A DNA stretch of 60,538 nucleotides from Caballeronia turbans (GTDB lineage: Bacteria > Pseudomonadota > Gammaproteobacteria > Burkholderiales > Burkholderiaceae). The first letter of the stretch is position 1. Each line of letters begins with the position of its first letter. Location: the NCBI GenBank assembly GCA_001544655.2, contig FCOD02000035.1, positions 1-60,538 on the forward strand, read 5' to 3'. This document shows positions 50,168-59,805 of this stretch, one piece after another. A model generated the notes under the pieces. The model was given only the letters and a program-made list of their open reading frames with translations, did no database searches and was not told where the DNA came from. The position numbers and the translations under genes are program-made.

Positions 50168-51448
50168 ATGCCGATGAAACTCGACTCCTACTGGCTCGAC
50201 ACCGCGCCCGCGATGATCCCGACGTGCGAAGGCCCGGCCGATGGCCAGGCCGATGTCGCCGTGATCGGCGGCGGGTTCACGGGCTTGTCGGCGGCGCTCG
50301 CGTTGGGCAGGCGCGGCGCGGGCGTCGTCGTGCTCGATGCCGGGCGCGTGGGCGGCGGCGCGTCGGGGCGCAACGGCGGTCAGTGCAATACGGGCGTCGC
50401 GCAGGACTATGCGGCGCTGCGCGCGCAACTCGGCGTCGAACGGGCGCAAGGCTGTTATCGCGCGTATGCGGCGGCGGTGGACACCGTCGAGCGTCTGATC
50501 CGCGAAGAGAACATCGATTGCGACTATCTCGCGTCCGGCAAGCTGAAGCTCGCCGCGAAGCCGCATCATCTCGACCATATCGCGAAGACCGCCGAGCTGA
50601 TCCGGCGTGAAGTCGATCCGGACATCGATCTGCTCGATCGCGCGCAGGTCCGCAACGAAGTGCAGTCCGATGCCTTTTACGGCGGCTTGCTGCAGCGTCA
50701 TGGCGGGCAGATGCATATGGGCAAGTTCGCCGCCGGGCTTGCGCAGGCAGCGGTCAGGCAAGGCGCGCGTCTCTACGAGCACGCGGAAGTCACGGGAATC
50801 ACGAAGGAAGGCGGCGCATATCGAATCGATTCCAGGCGCGGCGCCTTGCACGCGAAGCAGGTGCTGATCGCGACGGGCCCGTCGAAGCACGGCCCGTTCT
50901 CGTGGTATCGGCGCAGACTCGCGCCCGTGGGTTCGTTCATCATCGTGACGGAGCCGCTGCCTGCGGACCAACTGCAACGGCTGCTGCCGAACCGGCGTTC
51001 GTACACGACGAGCCGCCTGATGCACAACTATTTTCGCGTGACGCCCGATGCGCGTCTCCTGCTCGGCGGGCGCGCACGCTTCACCGCATCCGAGCGCCCA
51101 TCGGATGCGAAGAGCGGCCGCATTCTGCAAGCGAATCTCGCAGCGATCTTCCCGAGCCTGGCCAACGTGCGCATCGACTATTGCTGGGGCGGTCTCGTCG
51201 ATATCACTGCGGATCGTTTGCCGCGCGCGGGCCAGCACGACGGCATCTATTTCTCGATGGGCTACAGCGGCCACGGCACGCAGATGTCGACGCACATGGG
51301 CCAGATCATGGCCGACGTGATGAACGGCCACGCCGATGCGAACCCGTGGCGCGATTTCGACTGGCCCGCGATTCCGGGTCATACGGGCAAGCCGTGGTTC
51401 TTACCGCTCGTCGGCGCGTATTACTCGATCAAAGACGTGTTCTATTGA
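50168..51448 (+). CDS. FAD-dependent oxidoreductase (DAO family; gamma-glutamylputrescine oxidase-like)
   Basis: The 426-residue flavoprotein has the FAD motif DVAVIGGGFTGLSAALALGR (29-48) and the GRNGGQCNTG motif near 70 found in PuuB/OrdL-type amine oxidases. The C-terminal FAD contact is GIYFSMGYSGHGTQMSTHMG. It should oxidise a secondary or primary amine to imine and aldehyde with O2 or another acceptor. It follows the HAD gene and precedes the second binding protein by 79 bp. The amine substrate is not deducible. Confidence 0.9.
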   Translation: MPMKLDSYWLDTAPAMIPTCEGPADGQADVAVIGGGFTGLSAALALGRRGAGVVVLDAGRVGGGASGRNGGQCNTGVAQDYAALRAQLGVERAQGCYRAYAAAVDTVERLIREENIDCDYLASGKLKLAAKPHHLDHIAKTAELIRREVDPDIDLLDRAQVRNEVQSDAFYGGLLQRHGGQMHMGKFAAGLAQAAVRQGARLYEHAEVTGITKEGGAYRIDSRRGALHAKQVLIATGPSKHGPFSWYRRRLAPVGSFIIVTEPLPADQLQRLLPNRRSYTTSRLMHNYFRVTPDARLLLGGRARFTASERPSDAKSGRILQANLAAIFPSLANVRIDYCWGGLVDITADRLPRAGQHDGIYFSMGYSGHGTQMSTHMGQIMADVMNGHADANPWRDFDWPAIPGHTGKPWFLPLVGAYYSIKDVFY

Positions 51449-51527
51449 AGCATCGAAGCAAAGACAGGCGGCCAGCATTCAATCAAAGAGCCGTCGAACA
51501 TTCACAGTCCCTATCGCGGAGAAGTTC

Positions 51528-53150
51528 ATGAGCATCGACACATCGCCTGAAGCACTTGTCCATGCCGATGCCGGCAAACGGCTCGAAGAACTGACGCGCC
51601 GCGGCGCGTCGCGGCGCAACGTCCTTCGCGCGATGGCCGCGGGCGGCTTGCTGTCAGTGACAGGGGCGGGGCTGCTGAGCGCAAGCGGCGCGGCTTTCGC
51701 GCAGGACAAGCCGAAGCAGGGCGGACGCATCCGCGTGGCGACGCAGTCGTCGTCGGCCGCCGATACGCTCGATCCCGCCAAGGGCGCGCTCGGCACGGAC
51801 TACGCCCGCGCGTTCATGTTCTATAGCGGCCTGACCGAACTCGACAATCATCTCGGCGCGAAGATGGCGCTCGCCGAGTCGCTCGAAACGAAAGACGCGA
51901 CCGTATGGGTCGTGAAGCTGCGCAACGGCGTGCAGTTCCACGACGGCAAAGCGCTCGCGCCGCAGGATGTCATCTATTCGCTGATGCGTCATAAAGACCC
52001 GGCTGTCGCCTCGAAGGCGAAGACGCTCGCCGATCAGTTCAAGGAGATCAAGGCGACCGGCCCGAACGAACTGACCATCACGCTGACGGGTGCGAACGCG
52101 GACCTGCCCGTGATTCTCGCGGACTCGCATTTCCTCATCATCAAAGACGGCACGACAGACTTCAAGACCGCCGTCGGCACGGGCCCGTTCAAGCTGAAGG
52201 AGTTCTCGCCGGGCGTGCGCACCGTGGGCGTACGCAACGAGAAGTACTGGAAGCCGGGCATGCCGCATCTGGATGAAGTGGAACTCATCGGCATCGCGGA
52301 TGAACCCGCGCGCGTGAACGCGCTCATGTCCGGCGACGTGCAGCTCATCAACGCGGTGAGCGCGCGTTCGACCGAGCGCATCAAGGGCACGCCGGGTTTC
52401 GCGGTGCTGGAAACGAAGACAGGCCAGTACACCGACCTCATCATGCGCGACGACGGCGGCATCACGGGCAACGCGGATTTTCGTCGCGGCATGACGTATC
52501 TCATGGACCGCGAGCAGATGCGCAAGACGATCTTCCGCGGCTATGGCGCGATCGGCAACGATCAGCCGATCGATCCGAGCAACAAGTACTACATGTCGGG
52601 CCTGCCGCAACGCGCGTTCGATCCCGACAAGGCCAAGTTCCACTTCCAGAAGGCGAAGGTCGGCAACACGCCGATCCAGCTGTACGCATCGCCGGCGGCG
52701 GAAGGCTCCGTCGAAATGGCCGTGCTGATGCAGCAGGTCGCGCCGCAGGCCGGCATCAATCTGCAAGTCGTGCGCGTGCCATCCGATGGCTACTGGTCGA
52801 ACCACTGGATGAAGCATCCGCTCGGCTTCGGCAACATCAATGCGCGCCCGAGCGCGGATGTGATCTTCACGCAGTTCTTCAAGTCCGACGCGCCGTGGAA
52901 CGAAGCGAACTGGAAGAGCGCGCAGTTCGACCAGATGCTCGTCGCCGCGCGCGGCGAACCGGACGAAGCGAAGCGCAAGAAGATCTACGGCGACATGCAG
53001 GAGCTCGTGCATACGGATGGCGGCATCGGCATTCCGATGTTCCAGAGCTCGCTCGATGCGCACAGCGCGAAGCTCAAGGGTCTTGGCGGCATTCCGCTCG
53101 CGGGTCTGATGGGCTGGATGTTCGCCGAAAACGTGTGGCTCGAAGCATGA
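51528..53150 (+). CDS. ABC transporter substrate-binding protein, dipeptide/opine type (SBP_bac_5), copy 2
   Basis: A 540-residue exported protein with a clear Tat signal (SRRNVLRAMAAGGLLSVTGA; cleavage near AFA-QDK). The mature part aligns throughout with the copy at 45058 (FYSGLTELDNHLGAKMALAE; VGTGPFKLKEFSPG; LDEVELIGIADEPARVNALM). The ATG at 51528 starts the mature family N terminus; the open frame to 51336 overlaps the flavoenzyme. It lies 78 bp before two permeases and a fused ATPase, so it is the dedicated binding protein of this importer. Confidence 0.93.
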   Translation: MSIDTSPEALVHADAGKRLEELTRRGASRRNVLRAMAAGGLLSVTGAGLLSASGAAFAQDKPKQGGRIRVATQSSSAADTLDPAKGALGTDYARAFMFYSGLTELDNHLGAKMALAESLETKDATVWVVKLRNGVQFHDGKALAPQDVIYSLMRHKDPAVASKAKTLADQFKEIKATGPNELTITLTGANADLPVILADSHFLIIKDGTTDFKTAVGTGPFKLKEFSPGVRTVGVRNEKYWKPGMPHLDEVELIGIADEPARVNALMSGDVQLINAVSARSTERIKGTPGFAVLETKTGQYTDLIMRDDGGITGNADFRRGMTYLMDREQMRKTIFRGYGAIGNDQPIDPSNKYYMSGLPQRAFDPDKAKFHFQKAKVGNTPIQLYASPAAEGSVEMAVLMQQVAPQAGINLQVVRVPSDGYWSNHWMKHPLGFGNINARPSADVIFTQFFKSDAPWNEANWKSAQFDQMLVAARGEPDEAKRKKIYGDMQELVHTDGGIGIPMFQSSLDAHSAKLKGLGGIPLAGLMGWMFAENVWLEA

Positions 53151-53228
53151 GCGTGATTTGACAGCGGACGCGCGCCGGCTTGAAGCGGCGGCGCGCGAAG
53201 TCAACCCTTCAACGAGAGGCGATATCCG

Positions 53229-54185
53229 ATGAAAGTTCATGCGCAACGACTCGTCGCCGCGCGCCTCGGCCTCGCGCTGCTCACGCTCTTGATCGTGTCG
53301 ATGGTGGTGTTCGGCATCACCGGACTGTTGCCTGGCGATGCCGCGCAACAGGCGCTCGGTCAGGCGGCGACGCCCGAGCAGGTGACGGCGCTGCGGCATC
53401 AGTTCGGTCTCGATCAACCCGCGCTCACGCGCTATGTTCAATGGCTCGTGCATGTGATGACGGGCAACTTCGGCACGTCGCTGTCGAACAATCTGCCGGT
53501 CAGCGAACTGATTTCGACGCGTCTGCCGAATTCGCTCGTGCTCGCGGGATTGACCGCTCTCGTGTCCGTGCCGCTCGCGCTCGTGATCGGCATTGCATCG
53601 GCGATGTATCGCGGCTCGCTCGTCGATCGCGTGCTCAATGTGCTCACGCTGTCGACCGTCGCCGTGCCCGAGTTTCTCGTCGCGACCATCGCCGTGCTGA
53701 TCTTCGCCGTGAAGCTGCGCTGGCTGCCCGCGTTGTCGTATTTGTCGGATGTGTCGTCGTTCGGCGGCCTGGTGCGCACGTATGCGATGCCGGTGATGAC
53801 GCTCTGCTGCGTGATCGTTGCGCAGATGGCGCGCATGACGCGTGCGGCCGTGCTCGATCAACTGAATGCGTCGTATGTGGAAATGGCCTTTCTGAAGGGC
53901 GCAACGCCCATGCGTGTCGTCTTGCGGCATGTGTTGCCGAACACCATTGGACCGATTGCCAACGCGGTCGCGCTTTCGCTGTCGTATCTCTTCGGCGGCG
54001 TGGTGATCGTCGAATCGATCTTCAACTATCCCGGTCTCGCGAGCCTGATGGTCGATGCCGTCACCAATCGCGACATGCCGCTCGTGCAGGGCTGCGTGAT
54101 GGTCTTCTGCGCGGCCTATCTCGCGCTCGTGCTCATTGCCGATCTGGCTCAGATCGTCTCCAACCCGAGGCTGCGTCAACGATGA
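53229..54185 (+). CDS. ABC transporter permease, DppB/OppB type
   Basis: The 318-residue permease has six hydrophobic segments and the binding-protein-dependent transport motif MTRAAVLDQLNASYVEMAFLKGATP (EAA-like loop, about 200-225) that docks on the ATPase. The N terminus LLIVSMVVFGITGLLPGDAA is typical of DppB. It forms the channel with the next permease. The two genes overlap by ATGA. Confidence 0.94.
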   Translation: MKVHAQRLVAARLGLALLTLLIVSMVVFGITGLLPGDAAQQALGQAATPEQVTALRHQFGLDQPALTRYVQWLVHVMTGNFGTSLSNNLPVSELISTRLPNSLVLAGLTALVSVPLALVIGIASAMYRGSLVDRVLNVLTLSTVAVPEFLVATIAVLIFAVKLRWLPALSYLSDVSSFGGLVRTYAMPVMTLCCVIVAQMARMTRAAVLDQLNASYVEMAFLKGATPMRVVLRHVLPNTIGPIANAVALSLSYLFGGVVIVESIFNYPGLASLMVDAVTNRDMPLVQGCVMVFCAAYLALVLIADLAQIVSNPRLRQR

Positions 54186-55111
54186 ACCGGAACGTCTCTT
54201 CTCACGCCACGACCGTGCTATACGAGCAGCCTCCCGCCGATGCGCCGCAGGAACAGGCGCCCGTCGTCAAGCGCAGCATGCCGAAGCGCCTCGTCGATCG
54301 CTTCTCCGTGCTGGGGCTCGTCGGTCTTTTCATCGTCGTGTTCTGGCTAGCGGTTGCATTCATCGGGCCGGTCATCGCGCCGTATAAAGGCGGCGCGTTC
54401 ACGTCGACGGAAGTCTTCGGCTCGTATAGCCCGGCGCATTTGCTCGGCACCGACTATCTCGGCCGCGACATGCTGAGCCGCATTCTCTACGGCACGCAAT
54501 ACACGGTGGGTCTCGCACTCGCATCGACGGTGGCGGCGAGCGTCATCGGCACGTTCTTCGGTCTCATCGCCGCCGTGTCGGGGCGCTGGGTCGATGAAGT
54601 GCTGAGCCGCCTCTTCGATGCGCTCATTTCCATCCCGAGCAAGATTCTCGCGCTCGTCGTGATCGCGGCGTTCGGCTCATCCATTCCGATGCTGATGATG
54701 GTCGCCGCGCTCGCCTACATTCCCGGGGCATTCCGCATTTCGCGCTCGCTCGCGGTGAACATCATGACGCTCGAATATGTGCAGGTGGCGAAGGCGCGCG
54801 GCGAGAAACTCTTCTATATCGCGCGCGTGGAAGTGCTGCCCAACATGATTCATCCGATGCTCGCGGACTTCGGCCTGCGCTTCGTGTTCATCGTGCTGCT
54901 GCTCTCGGGGCTGAGCTTCCTTGGCCTCGGCGTGCAGCCGCCGAATGCGGACTGGGGCTCGCTCGTGCGCGAGAACATCGGCGGACTCTCGGAAGGCGCG
55001 CCCGCGGTGCTGATGCCCGCGGTGGCGATCGCGACGCTGACCGTCGGTGTGAATCTGCTTATCGACAGCCTGCGTCGTCATGGCGCGCGTTCGCATGGAG
55101 GCGCTCAGTGA
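54182..55111 (+). CDS. ABC transporter permease, DppC/OppC type
   Basis: The 309-residue permease has the DppC N-terminal extension, LLGTDYLGRDMLSRILYGTQ (about 85-105), and the EAA-like loop LEYVQVAKARGEKLFYIARV (about 197-217). It starts in the ATGA overlap with the previous permease and ends in a GTGA overlap with the ATPase gene, so the three are translationally coupled. Confidence 0.94.
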   Translation: MNRNVSSHATTVLYEQPPADAPQEQAPVVKRSMPKRLVDRFSVLGLVGLFIVVFWLAVAFIGPVIAPYKGGAFTSTEVFGSYSPAHLLGTDYLGRDMLSRILYGTQYTVGLALASTVAASVIGTFFGLIAAVSGRWVDEVLSRLFDALISIPSKILALVVIAAFGSSIPMLMMVAALAYIPGAFRISRSLAVNIMTLEYVQVAKARGEKLFYIARVEVLPNMIHPMLADFGLRFVFIVLLLSGLSFLGLGVQPPNADWGSLVRENIGGLSEGAPAVLMPAVAIATLTVGVNLLIDSLRRHGARSHGGAQ

Positions 55112-56955
55112 ATACGGCAACGAGCACGAACATGATCGAAGTGAAAGGCTTGCGCGTCGTCGCGGGCGTGACGCCCGATCCGGTCGTCGAGATCGTGAGA
55201 GGCGTGGATTTCACGGTGAAGAAGGGCGAAGTGCTCGCGCTGATCGGCGAGTCGGGTTCGGGCAAGACGACGATCGCGCTCGCGCTGCTCGGCTATGCGC
55301 GCGGCGGATGCGCGATTGCGGGCGGCTCGGTGAAGATCGGCGATACGGATGTATTGTCGCTCGACGCCAGGGGCCGTCGCGCATTGCGTGCACGAACGGT
55401 CGCGTATGTCGCGCAGAGCGCATCGGCGGGCTTCAATCCGGCGCGCACGATCATCGATCAGGTCACCGAGCCCGCGCTGCTGCATAAGCTGATGACGCCC
55501 GCCGCCGCGCGTGAGAAGGCAATCGGTCTCTTCCGTTCGCTGGCATTGCCGGACCCCGAGACCATCGGCGATCGTTATCCGCATCAGGTGTCGGGCGGTC
55601 AGTTGCAGCGGCTCATGGCGGCGATGGCGTTGATCACCGATCCCGCCGTGGTTGTGTTCGACGAACCGACCACCGCGCTCGACGTGACCACGCAGATCGA
55701 AGTGCTCGCCGCATTCAAGGGCGTGGTGCGCGAACTGGGCACGACAGCCGTGTACGTGTCGCACGATCTGGCGGTCGTCGCGCAGATGGCGGATCGCATC
55801 GTCGTATTGAATGGCGGCCGCGTGCGCGAGAACGGCGCGACCGCGCAAGTGCTCGATGCACCCGCCGACGATTACACGCGTCAACTGCTTGCTGCTACGC
55901 GCCGTCCGGAAGCGCAGCTCACGATGCCCGACGAAGCGCGCGACGTGCCGCTGCTCGAAATACGCAACCTGAGCGCGGGCTATGGCCGTATCGATGCGAA
56001 CGGCGTGCCCGCCGTGCGCGTGCTCGATGACGTGAGCCTGAAGATCGCGCGCGGCAGCACGCTCGGCGTGATCGGCGAATCCGGCTCGGGCAAGACGACG
56101 CTCGCGCGCGTGATCGCGGGCCTCGTCGATCGTGCGCGCGGCGACGTGCTGCTCGATGGCAAGCCCTTGCCCGCGAAGCTGTCGGAGCGCACGCTGGAGC
56201 AGTATCGGCGCGTGCAGATAGTGTTTCAGAACGCCGATACCGCGCTGAACCCGAGCCGCACCATCGCCGATATCCTCGCCAGGCCGATGAACTTCTATCA
56301 CGGCTTGCGCGGCGCGGCTGCGCAAAAGCGCATGCTCGAACTGCTCGATCTGGTGAAGCTGCCCGCATCGATTGCGAAGCGTCAGCCCGGCGGTTTGTCG
56401 GGTGGACAGAAGCAGCGCGTGAACCTCGCGCGTGCGCTCGCCGCGAATCCCGAACTCATTCTCTGCGATGAAGTGACGTCTGCGCTCGATACCGTCGTCG
56501 GCGCAGCGATCCTCGATCTGCTCGCGGAACTGCGCCGCGAACTGCACGTGTCGTACATGTTCATCAGCCACGACATCTCGACGGTGCGCGCGATCTGCGA
56601 CGAAGTAATCGTGCTCTATGCGGGCCAGTGCGTCGAAGCGGGCCAGCGCGATGCGCTTTCGCATCCGCCTTATCACCCTTACACGGGCTTGCTCATCGAC
56701 TCGGTGCCCGCGCTGCGTCCCGGCTGGCTCGATTCGCGCCGCGCGATGGCGCTCGGCGCGTTGCCCGTGCTCGGCCCGGAAAGCGATGCGCCCGAACTGT
56801 GCAGCTTCCGTTCGCGTTGTTCGGCGCGCATCGACGGCAAATGCAATGTGACGCCGCCAGCGAGGAAGACCTTGCCGTCGGGCGCGCAGATTTTGTGTCA
56901 TCACAGCGCGGGCGATCTCTCGCGCATGCAGTCCACAGAAGCGGAGACGGCATGA
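55108..56955 (+). CDS. Fused double ATP-binding protein of the dipeptide-type importer (GTG start)
   Basis: A 615-residue protein with two ABC ATPase domains, equal to DppD and DppF joined. Domain 1: Walker A GESGSGKT (47-54), signature VSGGQLQRLMAAM, Walker B VVVFDEPTTALD. Domain 2 (from about 290): Walker A GESGSGKTTLARVIAG, signature LSGGQKQRVNLARAL, Walker B LILCDEVTSALD. Each domain ends with oligopeptide-type C-terminal segments. The GTG at 55108 overlaps the previous stop and has GGAGG upstream. It powers import of the ligand bound by the Tat-exported binding proteins. Confidence 0.94.
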   Translation: MNTATSTNMIEVKGLRVVAGVTPDPVVEIVRGVDFTVKKGEVLALIGESGSGKTTIALALLGYARGGCAIAGGSVKIGDTDVLSLDARGRRALRARTVAYVAQSASAGFNPARTIIDQVTEPALLHKLMTPAAAREKAIGLFRSLALPDPETIGDRYPHQVSGGQLQRLMAAMALITDPAVVVFDEPTTALDVTTQIEVLAAFKGVVRELGTTAVYVSHDLAVVAQMADRIVVLNGGRVRENGATAQVLDAPADDYTRQLLAATRRPEAQLTMPDEARDVPLLEIRNLSAGYGRIDANGVPAVRVLDDVSLKIARGSTLGVIGESGSGKTTLARVIAGLVDRARGDVLLDGKPLPAKLSERTLEQYRRVQIVFQNADTALNPSRTIADILARPMNFYHGLRGAAAQKRMLELLDLVKLPASIAKRQPGGLSGGQKQRVNLARALAANPELILCDEVTSALDTVVGAAILDLLAELRRELHVSYMFISHDISTVRAICDEVIVLYAGQCVEAGQRDALSHPPYHPYTGLLIDSVPALRPGWLDSRRAMALGALPVLGPESDAPELCSFRSRCSARIDGKCNVTPPARKTLPSGAQILCHHSAGDLSRMQSTEAETA

Positions 56956-57266
56956 GCGGACGTTTCGTGAGGGTCGCGGAGAAAGAGCGCAGGACGTTCG
57001 GTATCGTCATCGACGGCAGACGTGCGCTCGCGTCCGAAGGCGACACGTTGATGGTCGCGCTGCTCACCTCGCAGGAAGACTTGCGCGATTCCGAGTTCGG
57101 CGACGGACGCCGTGCGGGTTTCTGCGTGATGGGCGCATGCCAGGACTGCTGGGTGTGGACGGAAGCCGGCGAGCGCGTGCGCGCGTGCACGACGCCGGCG
57201 GTCGAAGGCATGTCCATTGTCACGCGTCTCTCGCAAGCCGAGGAGGGCGTATGGCCGCGACTGTGA
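56952..57266 (+). CDS. (2Fe-2S)-binding protein, HcnA / hydroxyproline-dehydrogenase gamma-subunit type
   Basis: A 104-residue plant-ferredoxin-like protein with the cluster motif GFCVMGACQDCWVW (C-x4-C-x2-C) and the fourth Cys in RACTT. The size and order match HcnA and the gamma subunits of three-component amine/imino-acid dehydrogenases. It carries electrons within the complex formed with the next two gene products. Its start overlaps the ATPase stop (ATGA), and the next start lies 16 bp before its stop. Confidence 0.88.
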   Translation: MSGRFVRVAEKERRTFGIVIDGRRALASEGDTLMVALLTSQEDLRDSEFGDGRRAGFCVMGACQDCWVWTEAGERVRACTTPAVEGMSIVTRLSQAEEGVWPRL

Positions 57267-58639
57267 TCGTGATCGGCGCGGGGCCTGCAGGCGTGCGCGC
57301 GGCGCAGGCGCTCGTTGAAGCCGGCTTGCGTCCCGTGGTGATCGACGAAAGCCGGCGCGATGGCGGGCAGATCTATCGTCGTCAGCCGGAAGGATTCACG
57401 CGCACCTATGACACCTTGTACGGCACCGAGGCGCAACGCGCGCGTGCGTTGCACGAGGCCTTCGATGCATTGCGCCCGCACATCGACCATATGCCCGATA
57501 CGCTCGTGTGGAACGTAGCGCCGAACGCGGTGCATGTAGTGAGCGGCACGCATCATCGCGAGCTTGCATTCGATGCGCTCATCATTTGCAGCGGCGCGGC
57601 CGATCGCGTGATGCCCGTGCCTGGCTGGCATCACGCGGGAACCTATAGTCTCGGCGGCGCGCAGGTTGCGCTGAAATCGCAGGGCTGCGCGATCGGTTCT
57701 CGCGTCGTGATGATGGGCACGGGGCCGCTGCTTTATCTCGTCGCCGCGCAATACGTCAAAGCGGGCGCGACGGTGAGCGCAGTGCTCGATACATCGACTT
57801 TTGCGCAACGTCTGCGCGCGTTGCCGCAACTGCTCGCGATTCCATCGACGCTGAAGAAAGGCATCGCGCTGATGGGCATTCTCAAGGATGCGCGCGTGCC
57901 GATTCATCGCGGCATTACGCCGGTCGAGGTTCGCGGCACACCTGAGCGTGGCGTTCAAGCCGTGCGCGTGACGCTTGCCGATGGCGCAATGCTCGAAGTC
58001 GAATGCGATGCCGTCGCGCTCGGTTATCACCTGCGCTCCGAAACTCAACTCGCCGATCTCGCGGGCTGCGAATTCCGTTTCGATCATGCGTTGCAACAGT
58101 GGCTTCCCGTCGCCGATGAAGACGGCCGCAGCAACGTAAGGGGCGTCTATCTCGCGGGAGATGGCGCGCGTGTGCGCGGCGCGGATGCCGCTGAACGCGC
58201 GGGACGGCTTGCCGCGCTTGCGGCGATCAAAGACATCGGCATGACCTGCAACGAAGATGAAGCAAACAAATTGCGTACGCAACTAAGCCGCTTCACGCGT
58301 TTCGCGGCGGGCTTGCGTACCGCATTCCCGTGGCCCGCGCGATTCGCGGCCACGCTGCCGGACGAAACCATCGTCTGCCGCTGCGAAGCGGTCACCGCCG
58401 GCGAGCTGAGGCGCGTCGTGAACGACATGGGCGCGAAGGAAGCGAATCGCGCCAAGGCATTCTCCCGTGTCGGCATGGGCCGATGCCAGGGCCGGTTCTG
58501 CGCGCATGCGGGCGCGGAAGTGATCGCCGCGCAAGCACGCGTGCCGCTCGAAGCAGTCGGGCGCCTGCGCGGGCAGGCGCCCGTCAAACCTTTACCGATG
58601 GCGCTTGCGCCGCACGAGGACATGGAGACCAGTGAATGA
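57251..58639 (+). CDS. FAD/NAD(P)-binding oxidoreductase, HcnB-like alpha subunit with BFD-like [2Fe-2S] domain
   Basis: The 462-residue flavoprotein has the FAD motif TVIVIGAGPAGVRAAQALVE (4-23), DGGQIYRRQP, a second nucleotide motif SRVVMMGTGPLLYLVA, and FAD contact GVYLAGDGARVRGADAAERA. The C-terminal BFD-like domain has CRCEAVTAGELRRVV and GMGRCQGRFC, with four cysteines for a [2Fe-2S] cluster. It resembles HcnB, opine oxidase OoxA and the alpha subunit of D-hydroxyproline dehydrogenase. GAGGAGG lies just before the ATG. It probably moves electrons from the beta subunit to the quinone pool. Confidence 0.9.
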   Translation: MAATVIVIGAGPAGVRAAQALVEAGLRPVVIDESRRDGGQIYRRQPEGFTRTYDTLYGTEAQRARALHEAFDALRPHIDHMPDTLVWNVAPNAVHVVSGTHHRELAFDALIICSGAADRVMPVPGWHHAGTYSLGGAQVALKSQGCAIGSRVVMMGTGPLLYLVAAQYVKAGATVSAVLDTSTFAQRLRALPQLLAIPSTLKKGIALMGILKDARVPIHRGITPVEVRGTPERGVQAVRVTLADGAMLEVECDAVALGYHLRSETQLADLAGCEFRFDHALQQWLPVADEDGRSNVRGVYLAGDGARVRGADAAERAGRLAALAAIKDIGMTCNEDEANKLRTQLSRFTRFAAGLRTAFPWPARFAATLPDETIVCRCEAVTAGELRRVVNDMGAKEANRAKAFSRVGMGRCQGRFCAHAGAEVIAAQARVPLEAVGRLRGQAPVKPLPMALAPHEDMETSE

Positions 58640-59805
58640 TCGAACGCGCCGATGTGATCGTGATCGGCGGCGGCATCGTCGGCACCTCGACCGCTTTCTT
58701 TCTGCGCCGACGCAAGCGTTCGGTGATTCTGCTCGAACGCGGTCTGACGGGACAGCAGGCGAGCGGCGTGAACTTCGGCGGCGTGCGTCGCCAAGGCCGC
58801 GCGCTCGAACAACTCGCGATGTCGAATCGTGCGCTCGACACATGGCGGCGTTCGCGCGAATTGCTCGGCGAGGACGTCGAGTTCCTGCCGTCGGGGCATA
58901 CGCGTGTGTGTTATCACGCGCATGACGCGGAATACTTTCATCGCTATGCCGCTGATGCGCGCGCGTATGGCCTCGATCTCGATGTGCTGGAAGGCGCGGC
59001 CCTTTTCAGGCGCTTTCCGTTCCTCGGCCGCGATGTGCTCGCCGCATCGATCTCGCCGCTCGATGGCCACGCGAACCCGCGTCTCGCCGCGCCCGCGTTC
59101 GGCCGCGCGGCGGCGCGGCTCGGTGCGCGCATCGTCGAGAACACGGAAGTGGTGCGCGTCGAAAAGGAAGCGGGCGGCTTTCGCGTGGAAAGCGCAACGG
59201 GCGACGTGTATCGCGCGGAGCAGGTGCTGATCTGCGCGGGCGCGTGGGCCAATGCGCTATCGACGCAGTTCGGCGAGCCTGTGCCGCTCACCGCACGCGG
59301 TCCGCAGATGGCCGTGACCGAGCCCGTGCCCTACGTCTTCCAGTTTTCGATGGGCGTGTACACGTCCATCAAAGAAGAGAGCGTGTACTTCCGGCAGATT
59401 CCGCGCGGCAATATCGTGCTGGGTGGCGGCCCTCCCGGTCCCGCCGATGCCGGCACGCGGCGCGCATCCGTGCTGCCCGCGAATACGGTCGCACAGATGG
59501 CGCAGTTCTGCCGCATGGTGCCCGCGATGCGCCCGCTGCATGTGATTCGCGTATGGAGCGGCGTGGAAAGCTATCTGCCGGATTCGGAGCCGGTGATCGG
59601 CCCAAGCACGAAAGCCGATGGTCTTTTCTATGCGTTTGGTTTCAGCGGATCGGGCTTTCAGATCGGGCCGGGCGTCGGCGAAACGCTCGCCGAGTTGCTC
59701 GATAGCGGCAGCACGCCAGTCGACCTCACATCGTTTTCCATTGGACGATTTCAGCGCGCTTCGTCGACGCACGCCGAATCGGTCACCTCCGAGACTTCGC
59801 CATGA
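58636..59805 (+). CDS. FAD-dependent amino-acid/imino-acid oxidoreductase, HcnC-like beta subunit
   Basis: A 389-residue DAO-family flavoprotein with the FAD motif DVIVIGGGIVGTSTAFFLRR (5-24), GVNFGGVRRQGR, and C-terminal FAD contact GLFYAFGFSGSGFQIGPGVG. In HcnABC-like enzymes this subunit binds and oxidises the amine substrate (glycine, opine, D-hydroxyproline or proline). It starts in an ATGA overlap with the alpha subunit and ends in one with the AraC gene, so the products are made together. Confidence 0.9.
   Translation: MIERADVIVIGGGIVGTSTAFFLRRRKRSVILLERGLTGQQASGVNFGGVRRQGRALEQLAMSNRALDTWRRSRELLGEDVEFLPSGHTRVCYHAHDAEYFHRYAADARAYGLDLDVLEGAALFRRFPFLGRDVLAASISPLDGHANPRLAAPAFGRAAARLGARIVENTEVVRVEKEAGGFRVESATGDVYRAEQVLICAGAWANALSTQFGEPVPLTARGPQMAVTEPVPYVFQFSMGVYTSIKEESVYFRQIPRGNIVLGGGPPGPADAGTRRASVLPANTVAQMAQFCRMVPAMRPLHVIRVWSGVESYLPDSEPVIGPSTKADGLFYAFGFSGSGFQIGPGVGETLAELLDSGSTPVDLTSFSIGRFQRASSTHAESVTSETSP

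Noticed and set aside
51654-54179. 841-codon minus-strand frame opposite the binding-protein and permease genes
   Set aside because: No motif, extreme His/Arg content, and the + strand genes are unmistakable.
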